Below are positions 21,763-34,919 of a DNA stretch of 64,000 nucleotides, piece by piece. Source of the stretch: Epiperipatus broadwayi (taxonomy: Eukaryota; Onychophora; Udeonychophora; Euonychophora; Peripatidae); the NCBI GenBank assembly GCA_028023455.1, contig JAQFVV010000013.1, positions 6,338,811-6,402,810 on the forward strand, given 5' to 3'. A model generated the notes under the pieces. It worked only from the letters and a program-made list of their open reading frames with translations, had not been told where the DNA came from and did not search any database. The translations under genes and the position numbers were made by a program. Positions within the stretch are counted from its first letter, which is position 1; each line of letters begins with the position of its first letter.

Positions 21763-23933
21763 TGTAACGAGCACAGACGTTCGTTACATTGTTTTTTTTT
21801 ATTTATTAAACATGAAAGTAAATTAAAAAGTTCGCATTTAAAAATTTTCTTTAAGAATTAAAAATTGAAATTAAATATCATCTTAAACTCGTATATATTA
21901 AATCGCACAGATAATGAAAAATTATTAAAATAAAACTTTATTAAAGAAAAAGTATTTTAAAACTAAATTTTAAAAAGATTTGGAGATAAAATTATATCTT
22001 TAAATTTATCTTTAAATATATTTTTGATTTGGAAAACAGGTTAATTAATCAGAAATGGAAATGATTGTTAATTAGTTAAATGTAAACCAGCCTTGGGCAT
22101 TTAAATGTAAAAACATCGGTCAGATAGGAAAACAATAGAAACTGTTAGCAAATAAGAAGAAATCCCTATGGAATCGGACCGCAGCGAAAGGACCATCGCA
22201 TCGGTGACGTAATGTAAAGTCAATCCTTCAAATTAATATAAAAAGGACAAGTTTGGAAATTATTAGTTAGTTAATGATTATTTACGATGTGACAGATATG
22301 TGTTAGTGCGGAAGTGAAGGAGAAGGGATTGAAAAAGACGCACGTTCAATCCCTTCAGTTGTTATAAAATGGAAAAATGAAACATCGCTTTTCTTATATT
22401 CAGAGGACCACAGGATCATCGGGAAATTTAACGCTGGATTTCAAACGGCAAGCAACTGTAAAAGATGAACATTTTAAACCGTAAGAACTTTATAAATAAT
22501 GAACATTAAATTAAAACTTTCCAGATTTAAATGATTGCAATATTATCCTATCTGACCAACTTAATTTATTAATAATGTTATTTGATGTATTTCTTTTTTT
22601 TATATATATTTAAAATCATTTCCATTTATTTATTTATTTTTTGTTCTTTAAGTTTTATCATGATTTTTGTTTTTCGTTAAATTAATTATATAAATGTTAA
22701 ACTTAAGTCGGGCGTGAATGGCTGTATAGATTTGTAAAGTTATATTAGGGGAGGGTAATCTTAGGTTATTTGTGTCGTTGTTAGATTGGGTCAATGGATT
22801 GGATATATTGATGTAGTTAGTAGATGTAGTCGGAGATTCGCTACTGGCAGAATCGTTTATATATACGCCGCACTCACCCGTTTGCCTATGGAAGGAATTA
22901 TAAGACGGAGAGCGCAGTTCCTTTCTATGGAGTTTTTTTTTATTGTTCTTCTTGTTAGATAGATGTCACATATCCCTATCTGATGAGAGTCAATTTCTTC
23001 TCTTAATCTTTTTGGTGCTGCCGTATTCCGTATTACATTGAATACATCGATATATCAGATGGATTGATGCCAGTTTGACTGCGAATTTTAGCCTAAGGTT
23101 AAATAGGGATAGAATATTTTATTTTCAAATGCAAATTTATGTAGTCTATTCATACTCGACCCTAAATAAAAATGCATTAAATTTAAGTTGTTTATGGACG
23201 CTTGCATGGATTGGTTATCGGTTAAGTATGTTTTGGGTTTTCATATTTGATCAAAATATATAGACATTCGATAAATAATGATACCTTACGGTGAGTATCT
23301 AAAATGTATTTATTCGGATGTCTTTTAAGTCATTGGTGACAATGCAAGTATCTTATGGTGAATACTATTGGGTTACTTATAAATTTCCCTCTGCAATTGC
23401 CAGTATCAATGATTTTATATTTTGATCGTTTATGTTTACTTTGAAATGTTTTTAACCGTGTAATCTATGTAACCGATCTATAGCAACATATTAAAACAAG
23501 CTTTTATAATCCCATCTGTGCGAACTTAATTAAAATGTAAACTTATAATATAATAGAAATTAAAATGTAAATTAAAATCTAAGGTAAAGTTAAAAAAATA
23601 ATGTTAAATGTTAAAATGTAAAACTAATTTAAAATAATTTTAAATCTTATATATATGTGCATAAATAAATGTTTGTATGTTAATTACTGGCAGTGGCTTA
23701 TTTTATTTATTTTTTTTAATATTGAAATATAATTAGATAAGATATTATATTATTTAATCTCTGCTATTCCACTGAGCTAGTGACATGGGCTAATGACCGG
23801 AATCAAAATTAAAAAAAAAAAATTTTTTTTTTTAAATTGTATCTGCCTACTTTATAAATTTTTCTAGGTTTAAATGCCTAGATGGCGCCCTGTAGTGCAG
23901 ATTACGTTAAGTAATATTCTCCAGATCGTTACA
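21763..23933 (+). repeat. 3' LTR of gene-less element
   Basis: Repeats 18856-21016. The first kilobase differs by only a few single bases (for example ACGTTCG against ATGTTCG, and CAAATTAATATA against CACATTAATATA). Differences are more frequent in the last 300 bp around homopolymers and (TA)n. It is followed directly by ATATATATATAT. Confidence 0.92.
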
Positions 23934-24918
23934 ATATATATATATGAGTTCATAAAGATGTTAAAGTAAATCAACTGAACTTTCTATAGCTATTCTCAAA
24001 GAGATTGTAAGTTACAAAGTTTTTCTTTATCTCATGCATGATCACCATATAATTTTCTTAATTGTAAATATATTAATACATTTTTTATAATCATATAATT
24101 TTATTCTTTAATTAAAATTATTTTTGTTATTAGTAATTTTATTGTTTGTCATTTCTGATCTTAACCAGGCTGATTATTCATTTTGTTAATGTAATGAATT
24201 ATTAGAAGTATGGGGGTAATAATCGAGAAATATAATTGAATGTGTATGGAAACTTGACTTTTTTATGTTCAATTTTATCATTGCTTGTAAATAGTAATGA
24301 CTTATCAATTAAAAATAAATTTATGCAGGCACTCCACCATGTACTCAGCCACCTGTTAGTTGTCTTTAAATTCCTCTAGACAAAAATTAATATGTGGAAT
24401 ATTGTATTTTTATTTTATTTTATTGTAAATTGGATTCATTACTAATTGTTAAAAAGGGTGATTAGCATTACATTTTGGGGACCTGGTTTTGGGATTATCT
24501 TGATTAAAACAAACAGGTATTGAACCCTGTTTAGTTCTAAAATATTTTTTATTACTATTAAAATTCAAAAAAATATAAATTAGACATTAAAATATCAATA
24601 TAAATACTTGGTTGGATAAGAAATATAATCATTTATTTTGTGATGAATCAAAATAAATCAATAAACTCATAAACATCTTATACAAAAATAGTGATAGAAA
24701 TAGATTGATGGAGATATTAATATGCTAATAAATAAAATAAGGCATTGAATTTGAAGTACCTTCCAGTTCTAAAAAGATTACATGATGGAAAGAGGGATGA
24801 GCATTCTAGTTATTAAATGAATAAAATAAATAATAGTTATTATATACATTTTTTAAAGAATTTTTTATAGAAAAGTGAATAGGTAATATATATATGATTA
24901 CCTGAGATAAAGCAAAAA
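23934..24918. other. Spacer
   Basis: AT-rich sequence with no gene recognised. Confidence 0.5.
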
Positions 24919-25360
24919 TGGAAGCTCAGGAAAGTAAAACTGAGATGCATGATAGTAAGCTTAAAAATATGATCATAAGCATGTTCTCAGATATAAAAAA
25001 ACAAATGGAAAAACAACACACAGAATAATTAATTAGAAAGTTTGAAAAACAAAGTGAAGATCTTAAGGAAATTAAAGAAATTATAGATGAATTGAAAGAA
25101 AAAATAAAAAAAATAATTTACAGAAGCAAAAGATGATAAAGTCCAGCTGATAAATGAGATTAGAGAAAATAATAAAGAAAAGGTTGTAGTAGATGAAGAA
25201 GATGAAGTCAGTGATGAATACCTGATTGCATTGTTAAAAAATACAGAAGCTTTGGAGGGTGATACTTGCATTAAAGTTGATTGTGCATCTGAGTTCACAC
25301 ACAATAAAGGTAGGAGTAAAGAAATGTATGATTTAAAAAACAAATTTATTATTTAAAAAT
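24919..25360 (+). pseudogene. Charged coiled-coil, gag/ORF1-like relic
   Basis: From ATG at 24919 the frame reads MEAQESKTEMHDSKLKNMII and on to KQMEKQHTE, then TAA, then continues in frame as LIRKFEKQSEDLKEIKEII and DELKEKIKKII. After a frame change near 25105 it is open again to a TAA near 25358, including VVVDEEDEVSDEYLIALLK and GRSKEMYDLKNKF. The alternating charged residues resemble the coiled-coil starts of retrotransposon gag or ORF1 proteins. No cysteine knuckle or capsid motif is seen, so the family is uncertain; a decayed host gene is possible but less likely. Confidence 0.4.
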
Positions 25361-25659
25361 GGATGATCAAGAAGATACTTTAAGAGAATCAAATATAAAA
25401 ATAATTTGTTTGGTAAGGTATACAATAACATTACTAGGAAACTACCCATATTAAAATTTTAAAAAACCAGAAAAAAGAAATCCAGAGCTTTGGCAAATAA
25501 ATAAGCTAGGTAAATAGTCTTATAAGAAATTATATTCAAGAATTCATTATGTGAGGATGAGAGTAAAAAGTAGAGTTAGAAAGCACAAAATGAAATATTC
25601 ACTTGTTCTAAAAATAAATTAGTTATTATATGATAAATAAAAGATATATTTTCAGAGTG

Positions 25660-25900
25660 AGGATCTGCATATTGATTAAAAAATATTTAGAGAGAGGGCA
25701 AGGTTTAATCCTTCTATAAATAAGGATGGCCTATATATTGATGACTTAGGACTTGTTATTCATTAATGTGGTCTTGGTAAAAAAATTGGATAAATAATTT
25801 ATAAAATATTCACTATAAAAGTAGATCCTACTGAATTCCCAATTATACTGTTCAAATGCCAAAACAATAGTTAAAAATGTCATAGCAAATGAAATAGGTA
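25660..25900 (+). pseudogene. Possible Pao/BEL-type pol fragment
   Basis: One frame reads RFNPSINKDGLYIDDLGLV near 25705-25760 and, further on, VDPTEFPIILFKCQNNS near 25825-25870. In Pao/BEL elements the region before the integrase reads roughly NPFxDxxGLIRVGGRL followed by HPIILPK, and the order and spacing here fit. The identity is weak, with several stops between the parts. It may belong with the coiled-coil relic just upstream as the two ends of one internally deleted element. Confidence 0.3.
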
Positions 25901-28601
25901 TAATAATAATGTTCCATTTAATATTGAAAGATTGTAAAAAAAATAAAAATACTGTCTTGATACTCTAAGTGTTTGATAGAAGTTTCAGAATTTTCATGTC
26001 ATATTTAACCCTCCTGTATTCCACTAACATTCTGACAGATTTTTTTGTTCTCATTAAATGTAAGCTTTCAACTTTCATTTTAATATTACACCATTATTAT
26101 TTATCAGACTATAATAAATTGGATCTCTTTCAATATTTTTGTTTAGAAATGAAATAAATTTTAAAAAGTCACATTTAATTTTTGAAATTATTTTAAAAAT
26201 TAGATTTTAATCCAAAGAAAGTGCTATCATATCATTAAATTTCAGGAAGAGTCAATTCAATTTGCAAAATGAACAAAATCTTTTTTGTTTGATGTTTGTT
26301 TTAAAAATCTGAATGAATTATTTTTAATATCTACTAAATCTATCAATTTCTGCTTTAAAAGTTTAAATTTTTTTTATAATTTTTACAATATCGCTAAATA
26401 TTATAACAGTTTGCTGAATGATGTCATTTCTAGATAGTTGTTTTTACTATGACCATAATTTCTATGATAAAAAATTTCAGAAAATATATATATTTTTTAT
26501 ATTTGAAAACATATATTACTATTAAAACAAATTCATTTTATTGAATTCTGATATAGAATAATAGTTTAATATTAAAATAAATTTAAAAGCCTACAAAAAA
26601 TCTCACCAGGAGAACAATTAAAAGTGTGGCAGTGCTCAAGAATTAAGAAACAATGAATAGCCATTTTGAAAAACATTAAGCATTAAAAACATTTCCTCAT
26701 AAATAAGAGATAACTATACAAATGATTTAAAATCAGAAGTTGCTTTATTAAAGTAATATTCTTTATAACAAAATAAAATAAATACATGCATACAGATTAT
26801 TCATAAGTATGCATGCACCTATGTATGTATTGTGTGGGAAGAATTTGAATCAACAAATGTAGAGTTTGGAAATGAATAATATGGCTAATTATTTAAAAAT
26901 ATTTATTATTATTTATTAATATATTGAAAATATTAGAGAATCAGTAAATTCCGTGGAAAGAAAATTGTTTATATCAAATATACTCGAATGTGATTTATTT
27001 GGGGAAAGAAAATATAAAGTACTGATAAGTTCTTTCATTATTATTTAAAATGCAATATAAGGTATGTTGTACTGCTAATCTTGAGTGAATTTAATGCATG
27101 TGTTTACACATAGCAAGTTAAAAATGAAAAGAAGATTTGTCAATATATTTTTATATTGGAGAATAGTAATTTAGCTTAACCAGTAAAAAATGAATTGATT
27201 ATTGAATTGTTTAATATTTCAGATTCTTCGTGATTAAAGAAGATAATGTATAGTGATTTTTTTAATATTTTGCCACATACAATTAACATGCCTTTTATCA
27301 TAAGCCACAGTAATCAGGAGTCAAGACTACTTCATTATTATGCGTAGCTTTTTATTTAATAGTATGTTTTCTGTGTATAAATAGCAAATCTTCCCCCACA
27401 AGACATAACAAATTACATTTTTAGAAGTGTTATTTTCTATATATCATGGTTGAAGTATTTAGTTACTGAAAAAAATGTTTCTTATACAGTTGGTTTTGAT
27501 TAATGAATATTATTTAATAATATGACAATAGTTGCTTCTTAGTGATTTTATAGTTAATTTTTTCCATGTTGCATTCTAATTATGGCCTAGTTAAATCACT
27601 ATGCATTGAAAACAGAATAATATTTCCAAATATATAAATATTGTTGATGTAATTTAGAATTATGAGTTTATAACATTAATTAAGAATAAAGGAAGCGCAA
27701 AAAATTGTAAATCAAATTCATTTCTAAAATATTTAATCATTCGAGAGAAGATTCAAAATTATGTTTCAACATACAATGATTAAAGCATATGTGTAATGTA
27801 CTTTAAAAATAGTTTTTGGTATACCATAAATAAATACTTAGATTAGATTAGCCATACACATATTAATCGTGAGATTAAACTTAACGTAATAGAAAAATAC
27901 ATTTGAAATAAACCTACATTAAGGAGAGGTTAATTAAAACTTAATCATAAAATAATCAAAGCAAGTCAATGGTTAACAGGAGTAATAAGAGATTTAATTC
28001 CGTACAGAAACTTTAGTGGTATAGAAATAGAATTAATACACTTGGATAAATAAATAAAGCTTCATTTTAAAATAGTAAAAAAAGTTATAATGATGTAGCA
28101 ACAAGTTGTTTAATAATAAATATTTTATATCAATAAATTAATTATATTATCATTATATACATGTCAAGTTAATATTTTTAAAATTTTATTTAATGTAATT
28201 TTCATTGAATACAATATCAGAGAGTTTCATGACACACTGATATAAGATGGAATATAATTTGATTATGAAAACATTCATAGAGAAAAATCAGTAACACATA
28301 GTGAGGGAAGAGAAACAATTTGAGTGATGAAAAATACAGAGTTGTAAATAATTCTAATTATTGCTCTATATATTATAATAAAAATTTCAGAATATTTTTC
28401 TTTAGCAGAATCTGTTTATAACACTTAAGTCTTTGTTTTGGGGAAAAGGTTGGGTTGAACTCCATTCAATTGGATTTTCTAAGTTTTTATGAACTTCATG
28501 ATATCCAATGCATAATGAAAATGAGAAAAATTATGTAAGTAGACTTAGATTGTATGTGTGGAGAGGAGTAACCACTACAATATATATATATATATATCAT
28601 T
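25901..28601. other. Spacer
   Basis: AT-rich sequence with short frames only. No domain, RNA gene or long repeat was recognised. A (TA)n run lies at about 28581-28598. Confidence 0.5.
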
Positions 28602-28773
28602 AAAAACAGTCAACATAAACAATCTCAATATCAATAACAAACAACAATTTCCAAACTGTTATCAAGGTAACTTTCTTTTAACAATAAGGATGGAATTCCA
28701 CCATTATTAATGATCTAATATACTTATATAGACACTAAAGATTGCAACTTGACCACAGAGATTGAAATTATTG
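28602..28773 (+). repeat. MITE-like repeat with AACAATCTC end, copy A
   Basis: Begins AAAAACAGTCAACATAAACA ATCTC next to an (AT)n run and ends ACTAAAGATTGCAACTTGAC then CACAGAGATTGAAATTATT. Both ends reappear in inverse orientation at 33034-33157, while the middle differs. AACAATCTCAA also forms the ends of the small hairpin element that the Tx1-like LINE entered near 43244 and 49351. Confidence 0.6.
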
Positions 28774-31639
28774 CTACAAAGAAGTTTAAATCAACCACTT
28801 TAAACAGGTAAATAAAACCTATTCTGAATGCAGACTAATAAATAGTCAATTATAACATTACAAGCTGCAATTATAAATCAATTCCATGTTTATATAAACA
28901 TTATCAATATAATTAAATATAAATGTAACATAATCAATGACAAAATTAATACAGGTTTATATCTTTTAATATTATAAGTTAGTGTGTATTATTATACCTC
29001 TTTATGAATTATGAACTGTGACCATACAAGGAACACAGGACCAATAGTTAAAGAACCCTTTTCATTATTGTGCAAAACAGAATCTTATTTACATTAAAAT
29101 GATTTCACTTATTTTCTTTCAATATATAATAAAAAAAACACAATTATTGGATGTGATGCTATTCATAAAATACAACTCTTTAACATAATTGGTTATGTTA
29201 TATGTATGTAATTCAGTTAGCGAAGTTTATGTAAATAATGACAAAATTGTACATTATAATTTCTATTCATTTAAAAATATAATTATATGTGTGTTTGTTA
29301 GCTATAAACAGCATTCAATTGAATAATTTTGTGTTTCATTTTTTATTCTTTAAATAAAATTCAAGACTATTCTGACTAGATATTAATGATGTTGCTGTTG
29401 GCACTGCTGATAAATAAAATGCATCTGAAACTATTCCAGTAAATCTTATATTGACATATTTTCCAATTCAGATTTGGCCATCATATAATATTTTATTCCC
29501 TTAGTTAAATAATAAAATAATAGAGGGTTCATAAAGGCTCTGACTTATTCATGTGATATTTAGTGGTTTAACAGTATACCATGTGTTCTAAATTTTTTTT
29601 TTTTTTAAAATAAAATATGAAGAAAGGTTAAAATTACTGCATAACAGAGTACTATGGCTAAGACATAACAGCTGATCATAATAATAGTTGCTATTAATAT
29701 CCATTCTCTTAATTGTTTGTAGAATTTTAATATTTAGAGAATATATATTTTAATTAGTCATTTATATCAAAATAAGTATATAATATAAATTACTATGTGT
29801 AGAAATTACCATAATTTTTTATTAGCGTTATTTACTATTATTTTATATTTGTTATCAACCTTTTTCAAGTCTAGTTTGGTTCGAGATTAGAATAGCACTG
29901 CTTGTATTAGTTTTGAACAGGTCTGAAGTTATTTTGTATTATTTATTTGTTCAGTTATGTTCTATTTAATAGTTTATTATAAATAATAATGAATCTATAT
30001 TTTAATTTTCATTTTTATACTTAGAATGCAAGTGCAACTGGAAATGAAAACAACTTTTCTTTCAATCATTCATTACTCAATGCAGTAGGTTTTTTTTTAC
30101 ATTTTGTTTTCCAAGATAAAAGGTATATTTTTATTTATTTTAAAAGTTTATTTTTTGTTGCAAATATAATTTCACTTATTTCAGGATGTTTTTATTAATA
30201 AATATTAAAGATATTTGACTTTTATAATTATTAATGTTTTTTTTAAGATCGCAAAACAAAAACACACACACAAAAAAAAGATACAAACTTCAGGAAATCT
30301 TAAGATATATATATTTCTTAATATAATACTGATATCTTAAAGTTGTATAAAAACTATCATTATTTTTGTAGTTTTAAAATATTTTAAATTGTAATTATAA
30401 CAGAAAATAATTTATTTATGAAAGCTGCATATATGTTAAAATAAAATATATATTTTTAGCTCTACTTAGTTGAAGATTAATTTTTATTTAATTTTTTTTT
30501 TAACTTTTATAAAAAAATATTAACGGTAATTGTAATAATAAAATATATCTTTCTTTTAACATTTTTGACCTGGAACATTTTTATCTAACTGATTCAAATT
30601 TATTGAATAACCTTTTATCAGAGTGAGGGAAAACTCACCATTTGCTCTTATTTTTTAAAATAAAAGACTAATGATAATTGGTCTTAAATAAAATATTAAT
30701 TTTTATTATTGTATAATAGAAACTTTAAAAAAGTATCAAATATCAGGTACTAAAATACATTAAAAGATTTATTTGATGAATTTTTTTATCTATTCATAAA
30801 TAAGTACAAGTAATAACATCATTAATTTACATATCTATTATTCAAAAATTTATATTATCCAAACAAAATTTTAAAAATGATTTCATTTTTAAAAATAATA
30901 TTCAGTTCACAAATCTAAATTACTAAGTTTAATTTCAATGAGTTACCCCTTTTTATATCTGTGTCGGAAGGGAAGGGGGTAAAACATTTATTCTTAAAAA
31001 TCCAAAAAAATTATAAAAATCCAAAATTAGAGATTTTGGAATGGTGTTTTGTCTTTAATAAAAATATAATTAAAAAAAACAATATTGCCATGTTATATTT
31101 TCAATTACCTTAAATGAATTTTATAGTGAAATATATAATTTTATCTTTATTTTGTCATATGAAGTTCCAACACTACCATTATGTACATCTTAAAAGCAAA
31201 ACCAAATATATAAAACTATTCTTTTATAAAAGATAAAAATGAACTTCATTATAATTTTAATATTAGTTATACAGAAAAATAAAATAAATATTATATAATC
31301 ATTAGAATGTCTAAAAATAAAAAAAATACGAAATTTAAAATTTTTTATGTAAAAATAAAATGTATGATAGTATTTGGCAGTTTACATTATAATAAACCAA
31401 ATATAAAAAAATCACCATATACAAATCATTGTTTGAATAAAAAAAAAATATGTTATACTAAAGAAAATAATAAATTGTCAATTTATGAGTCTGCTTAACA
31501 AACAAGTTAATTTTCCTGTCTTCCTATTGTAATTAATGTCAATATGTTAAATAGCTTTTTGTAAAACACTATTATTCACAAACATTTTGGCTTTAATATT
31601 TAATCTCCAAATTAAAACATTGCTCAATAAACTATTACT
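28774..31639. other. Spacer
   Basis: AT-rich, with long T and A homopolymers. No gene or named repeat was recognised. Confidence 0.5.
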
Positions 31640-31850
31640 TAAGAAACTAAGTAAGTAGAAAAATTTCTAGATAGATAAATAAATAAGTGTGTAGATAGGT
31701 AGGTATGTTAGCTGCCTAACTAAGTCAAAAAGCAGATAAATGGGTTATTCAGCAGATGAGTCTGCTGAAAATGAAGAAGACAGTTGGATGAAAGAATGAA
31801 CAAATAAAAACTGAGTGGATAGAAGACAGAAGAATATGGGTACTGATTTA
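31640..31850. repeat. Degenerate tetranucleotide (GATA/AATA) zone, part 1
   Basis: Imperfect tetranucleotides such as AAGTAAGTAG, AGATAGATAAATAAATAAG and GATAGGTAGGTATG run through this stretch. It looks like an old, mutated tetranucleotide satellite related to the one at 32455-32850. Confidence 0.55.
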
Positions 31851-31953
31851 GTAAGTTCACATGATTATTTTGAATTATAAGAATTTTTCAGCATGAAACA
31901 TCCAAGTGATAAATGACATTGATCAATATACATGTTGTCCCAACCTGACCATT

Positions 31954-32041
31954 TATTACAAAATCGCCATTTTCATTAATAAAAAAAACAAAAAAAAACA
32001 AAAACAATTTTTGTACAGTTATAAGAAATCTAATCACGTTA
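31954..32041 (+). repeat. Direct duplication flanking the AAT tract, left copy
   Basis: TTACAAAATCGCCATTTTCA followed by an A-rich run and ACAGTTATAAGAAATCTAATCA recurs after the AAT tract at 32388-32455. The duplication places the AAT satellite and 100 bp of unique sequence between two copies. Confidence 0.7.
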
Positions 32042-32121
32042 TTAAAAAATTAAAATGTACATTTTGCAATTTTTAATGACATTATAAAATTAAAATGCAA
32101 TTTCCAAATCCCAATTTTCAT

Positions 32122-32379
<258 letters not shown>

Positions 32380-32387
32380 CCAACCAT

Positions 32388-32455
32388 TCATTACAAAATT
32401 GCCATTTTCATCAATAATAATAATAAAAATAATACAGTTATAAGAAATCTAATCA
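32388..32455 (+). repeat. Direct duplication flanking the AAT tract, right copy
   Basis: Counterpart of 31954-32041: TTACAAAATTGCCATTTTCA, a short AATAAT run in place of the A-rich run, then ACAGTTATAAGAAATCTAATCA. Confidence 0.7.
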
Positions 32456-32860
32456 ATACCAGAATATGTATATGAACAGATGAATAAACAGATTGATGAT
32501 AAACAGACAAATTGATGCATAGGCAGATAGATAAAAAAGGTAAGCAAACAGACAGCTAGACAGGTTATTAGGTGGATAGAAATGTAGAAGACAGAGTTAG
32601 ATAACAAGACAAATGAATAAATAGACAAATAAATAATTGAGAAGTTAATTAGATAGATGGAGAAATAGACAAACAGATGTATAGACCAGCAGATAGATTG
32701 CTATGTAGATAGATCTATAGCCAAATAGCAAATAAATGTATGTATAAATAAAAAGATGGATGAATCTACAGATAGACCAGGCAGACAAGTAAATAAATAG
32801 ATAAATAATATAATTAGATAGATGAATATATAGAACTATAGATATTTTAAATTGTTTCAA
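32456..32860. repeat. Degenerate tetranucleotide zone, part 2
   Basis: Interrupted units of GATA, AATA, CAGA and GATG (for example AGGCAGATAGATAAAAAAGG and AATAAATAGATAAATAATA). This looks like a decayed tetranucleotide satellite. The 71-codon minus-strand frame within it is a by-product of the repeat. Confidence 0.6.
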
Positions 32861-33033
32861 TATATCTATGTAGCTTTGAGCATTATTAGCTCTGTTATTT
32901 AACTAATACATAATTGGAGTGCAATTTGAAAGTTATAATTGCAGGATTGAAAGATATAATTAATTATTTGTTAATCTACTAGATTAAATTTATCTGTTAA
33001 ATTAATGAAGTTTACACAAACTTTTTTGAATTA

Positions 33034-33157
33034 ATAATTTCAGTCTCTGTGGTCACGTTGCAATCTTTAGTGTCTACATAAACGCGCCAAACCATAGATA
33101 AAAATGGCTTTCATCTTTATTGACAACAGATTGAGATTGTTGACTGTTTTTGATATT
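33034..33157 (-). repeat. MITE-like repeat, copy B (inverted relative to copy A)
   Basis: AATAATTTCAGTCTCTGTGG then TCACGTTGCAATCTTTAGTG is the reverse complement of the right end of 28602-28773, with two substitutions. Further on, AGATTGAGATTGTTGACTGT matches the complement of its left end. The middle is unrelated, as expected for MITE copies with shared ends or a nested insertion. Confidence 0.6.
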
Positions 33158-33195
33158 GGTATGGTTTAAGTGTTCACTACTTTTATGTATATATA

Positions 33196-33495
33196 TATGT
33201 CCACAGATGGCGTCCTACCAAAAACACCTATCAAGCGTATATTTCGTTTACATAAACGTCAGAGTAGTTAGTATTCACTATCTCTAACTATAATTCCACT
33301 TTCAGATCATGATTTCAAGCTATTTGCTATCGTCAGTGAAAGACAGGACTTTCACTGACGATAGCAAATAGCTTGAAATCATGATCTGAAAGTGGAATTA
33401 TAGTTAGAGATAGTGAATACTAACTACTCTGACGTTTATGTAAACGAAATATACGCTTGATAGGTGTTTTTGGTAGGACGCCATCTGTGGACATA
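33196..33495. repeat. Perfect 147-bp inverted repeat with 6-nt loop
   Basis: Arms 33196-33342 and 33349-33495 are exact reverse complements by my reading, with no indel, separated by ACAGGA. The outer ends read TATGTCCACAGATGGCGTCC and its complement. On the left the element abuts an (AT)n run. A transcript would fold into a single uninterrupted hairpin, so this may be a recent foldback transposon or inverted duplication and a possible small-RNA source. No coding potential is seen. Confidence 0.92.
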
Positions 33496-34915
33496 AATAC
33501 AAGCGTTAGCAAGTTTTTTAACTTGCATTTTTGTTTATCATATATATATATATATGACTGTAAAAATAGTAAAAACATCCAAGATATATAGCTAAACATA
33601 AAATAATATCACAAATTTCACTTTTCAGGCGTCTAACTCAATTGTCTATTGAAAATTCATTTTTCACTTTTCAGTAAAGATCGGCAAAGGTGTGTTTATA
33701 TATAGTTCGAATAATTTTTAAATAAAAATGACTTAAGTTCATCATTATTGTTGGGTTTCATTCTAAAATTAGTTCAAATGACAGAAATCATTTGGAATTA
33801 AAATTTTAGTAATAATAATTAAATCTTGATAACTTCTATCAAATTTGCAGAGAAATTAATAAGATAAAAAAGGCAATTAGTTAATAATAACTGAATTTAT
33901 CAATTGAAATTTTTTATTTTGCTATTTTAATTTTCAGATTGTGTAAATCACTCAATAATATATATATTAATCAAATAGTTTTTTGAAAAAAAATGCTTTA
34001 GCTTTTATTATCAATACTATTAAATTAGATTAGAATTTACTAATACTGCTATTTTCCTTTAAAAAATATTGTTAAAATTCAAAAACTCTAAGTAGACATT
34101 AGAAGATTATATATCAAGTACATGTCAGTTGTTATAAAAAATAACAAATTGTTTATAAAAAGAAAATTAATTTAAATTTTCATTATTTGGTCAAACAATG
34201 AAATTAATCTGATTGACCATAAGAATAAAATCATTTCTTTTATGTTGTTATATTTGAATAGATAGTTTAGATCTCTTTTTTAGCAATCAACCTCAATGAT
34301 GTCATTTTAAAACCATTGTACAACATTCTTTTTCTAAATGATTCTTTTTAAATAATATTACAATAGATTACATATTTTCTAAATAATCTTAATGGCAGGG
34401 GTCTTCTTTAATATCCTTTAGCTTTTTAAAGCCCCTTAAACAGCAATATATAAATATACCACAACATATAGTAAATTCGTATTTTTTTCCAACTCCATCT
34501 CTTATTTTTACCAAAGCCTTTTAATTTCACAATACAAATTCAACTTTAATATTACTTGAAATCTCTACATTCTTTATCTCTGTAGAATGAAAAACTGTAA
34601 AGAAATCACTGTATTTTGATGTTTTTGAATTATTTATATTTTGAAAATAATTTGGACATTAAACCAAAGCTATTTTGATAGTAAATTAGAATTCACAAAA
34701 CAGCAGCTTAAATTATTTATATAAGAAATGTACCCCCTTCCCCAAACTGGAATTTTATAATAAAAAGATTGTGTATTTATTTTTAAGTGTTAGAAATTGA
34801 TTATCTTTTAAAATTGTGTCCATTTGAGGCAAAGCTCGGGTCTAAATGTGTTTTACCCTTTTTAAAACAGTTCTGAGACTCTTGCAAAGTGATGTCTGTT
34901 ACATCTCTGTTAATG
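33496..34915. other. Spacer
   Basis: AT-rich, with a (TA)n run at about 33540-33554. No gene was recognised. Confidence 0.5.
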
Positions 34916-34919
34916 TTTT

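Larger units (their letters stand above)
18856..23933 (+). mobile_element. Gene-less LTR retrotransposon with 2.16-kb LTRs
   Basis: Two almost identical LTRs of 2161 and 2171 bp (18856-21016 and 21763-23933) enclose only 746 bp. Both LTRs begin TGTAACG and end CGTTACA. The element sits inside an (AT)n run with 4-bp ATAT on each side (18852-18855 and 23934-23937). A primer-site-like motif follows the left LTR. The interior has no frame of 60 codons or more, so the element is entirely non-autonomous, of the large-LTR, short-interior type. End sequences, primer motif and insertion size match those of the gag-only element upstream, suggesting shared machinery. Confidence 0.9.

Noticed and set aside
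29870-29900. GGTTCGAGATTAG considered as a tRNA T-arm/B box
   Set aside because: No matching D-arm, anticodon arm or acceptor pairing around it.
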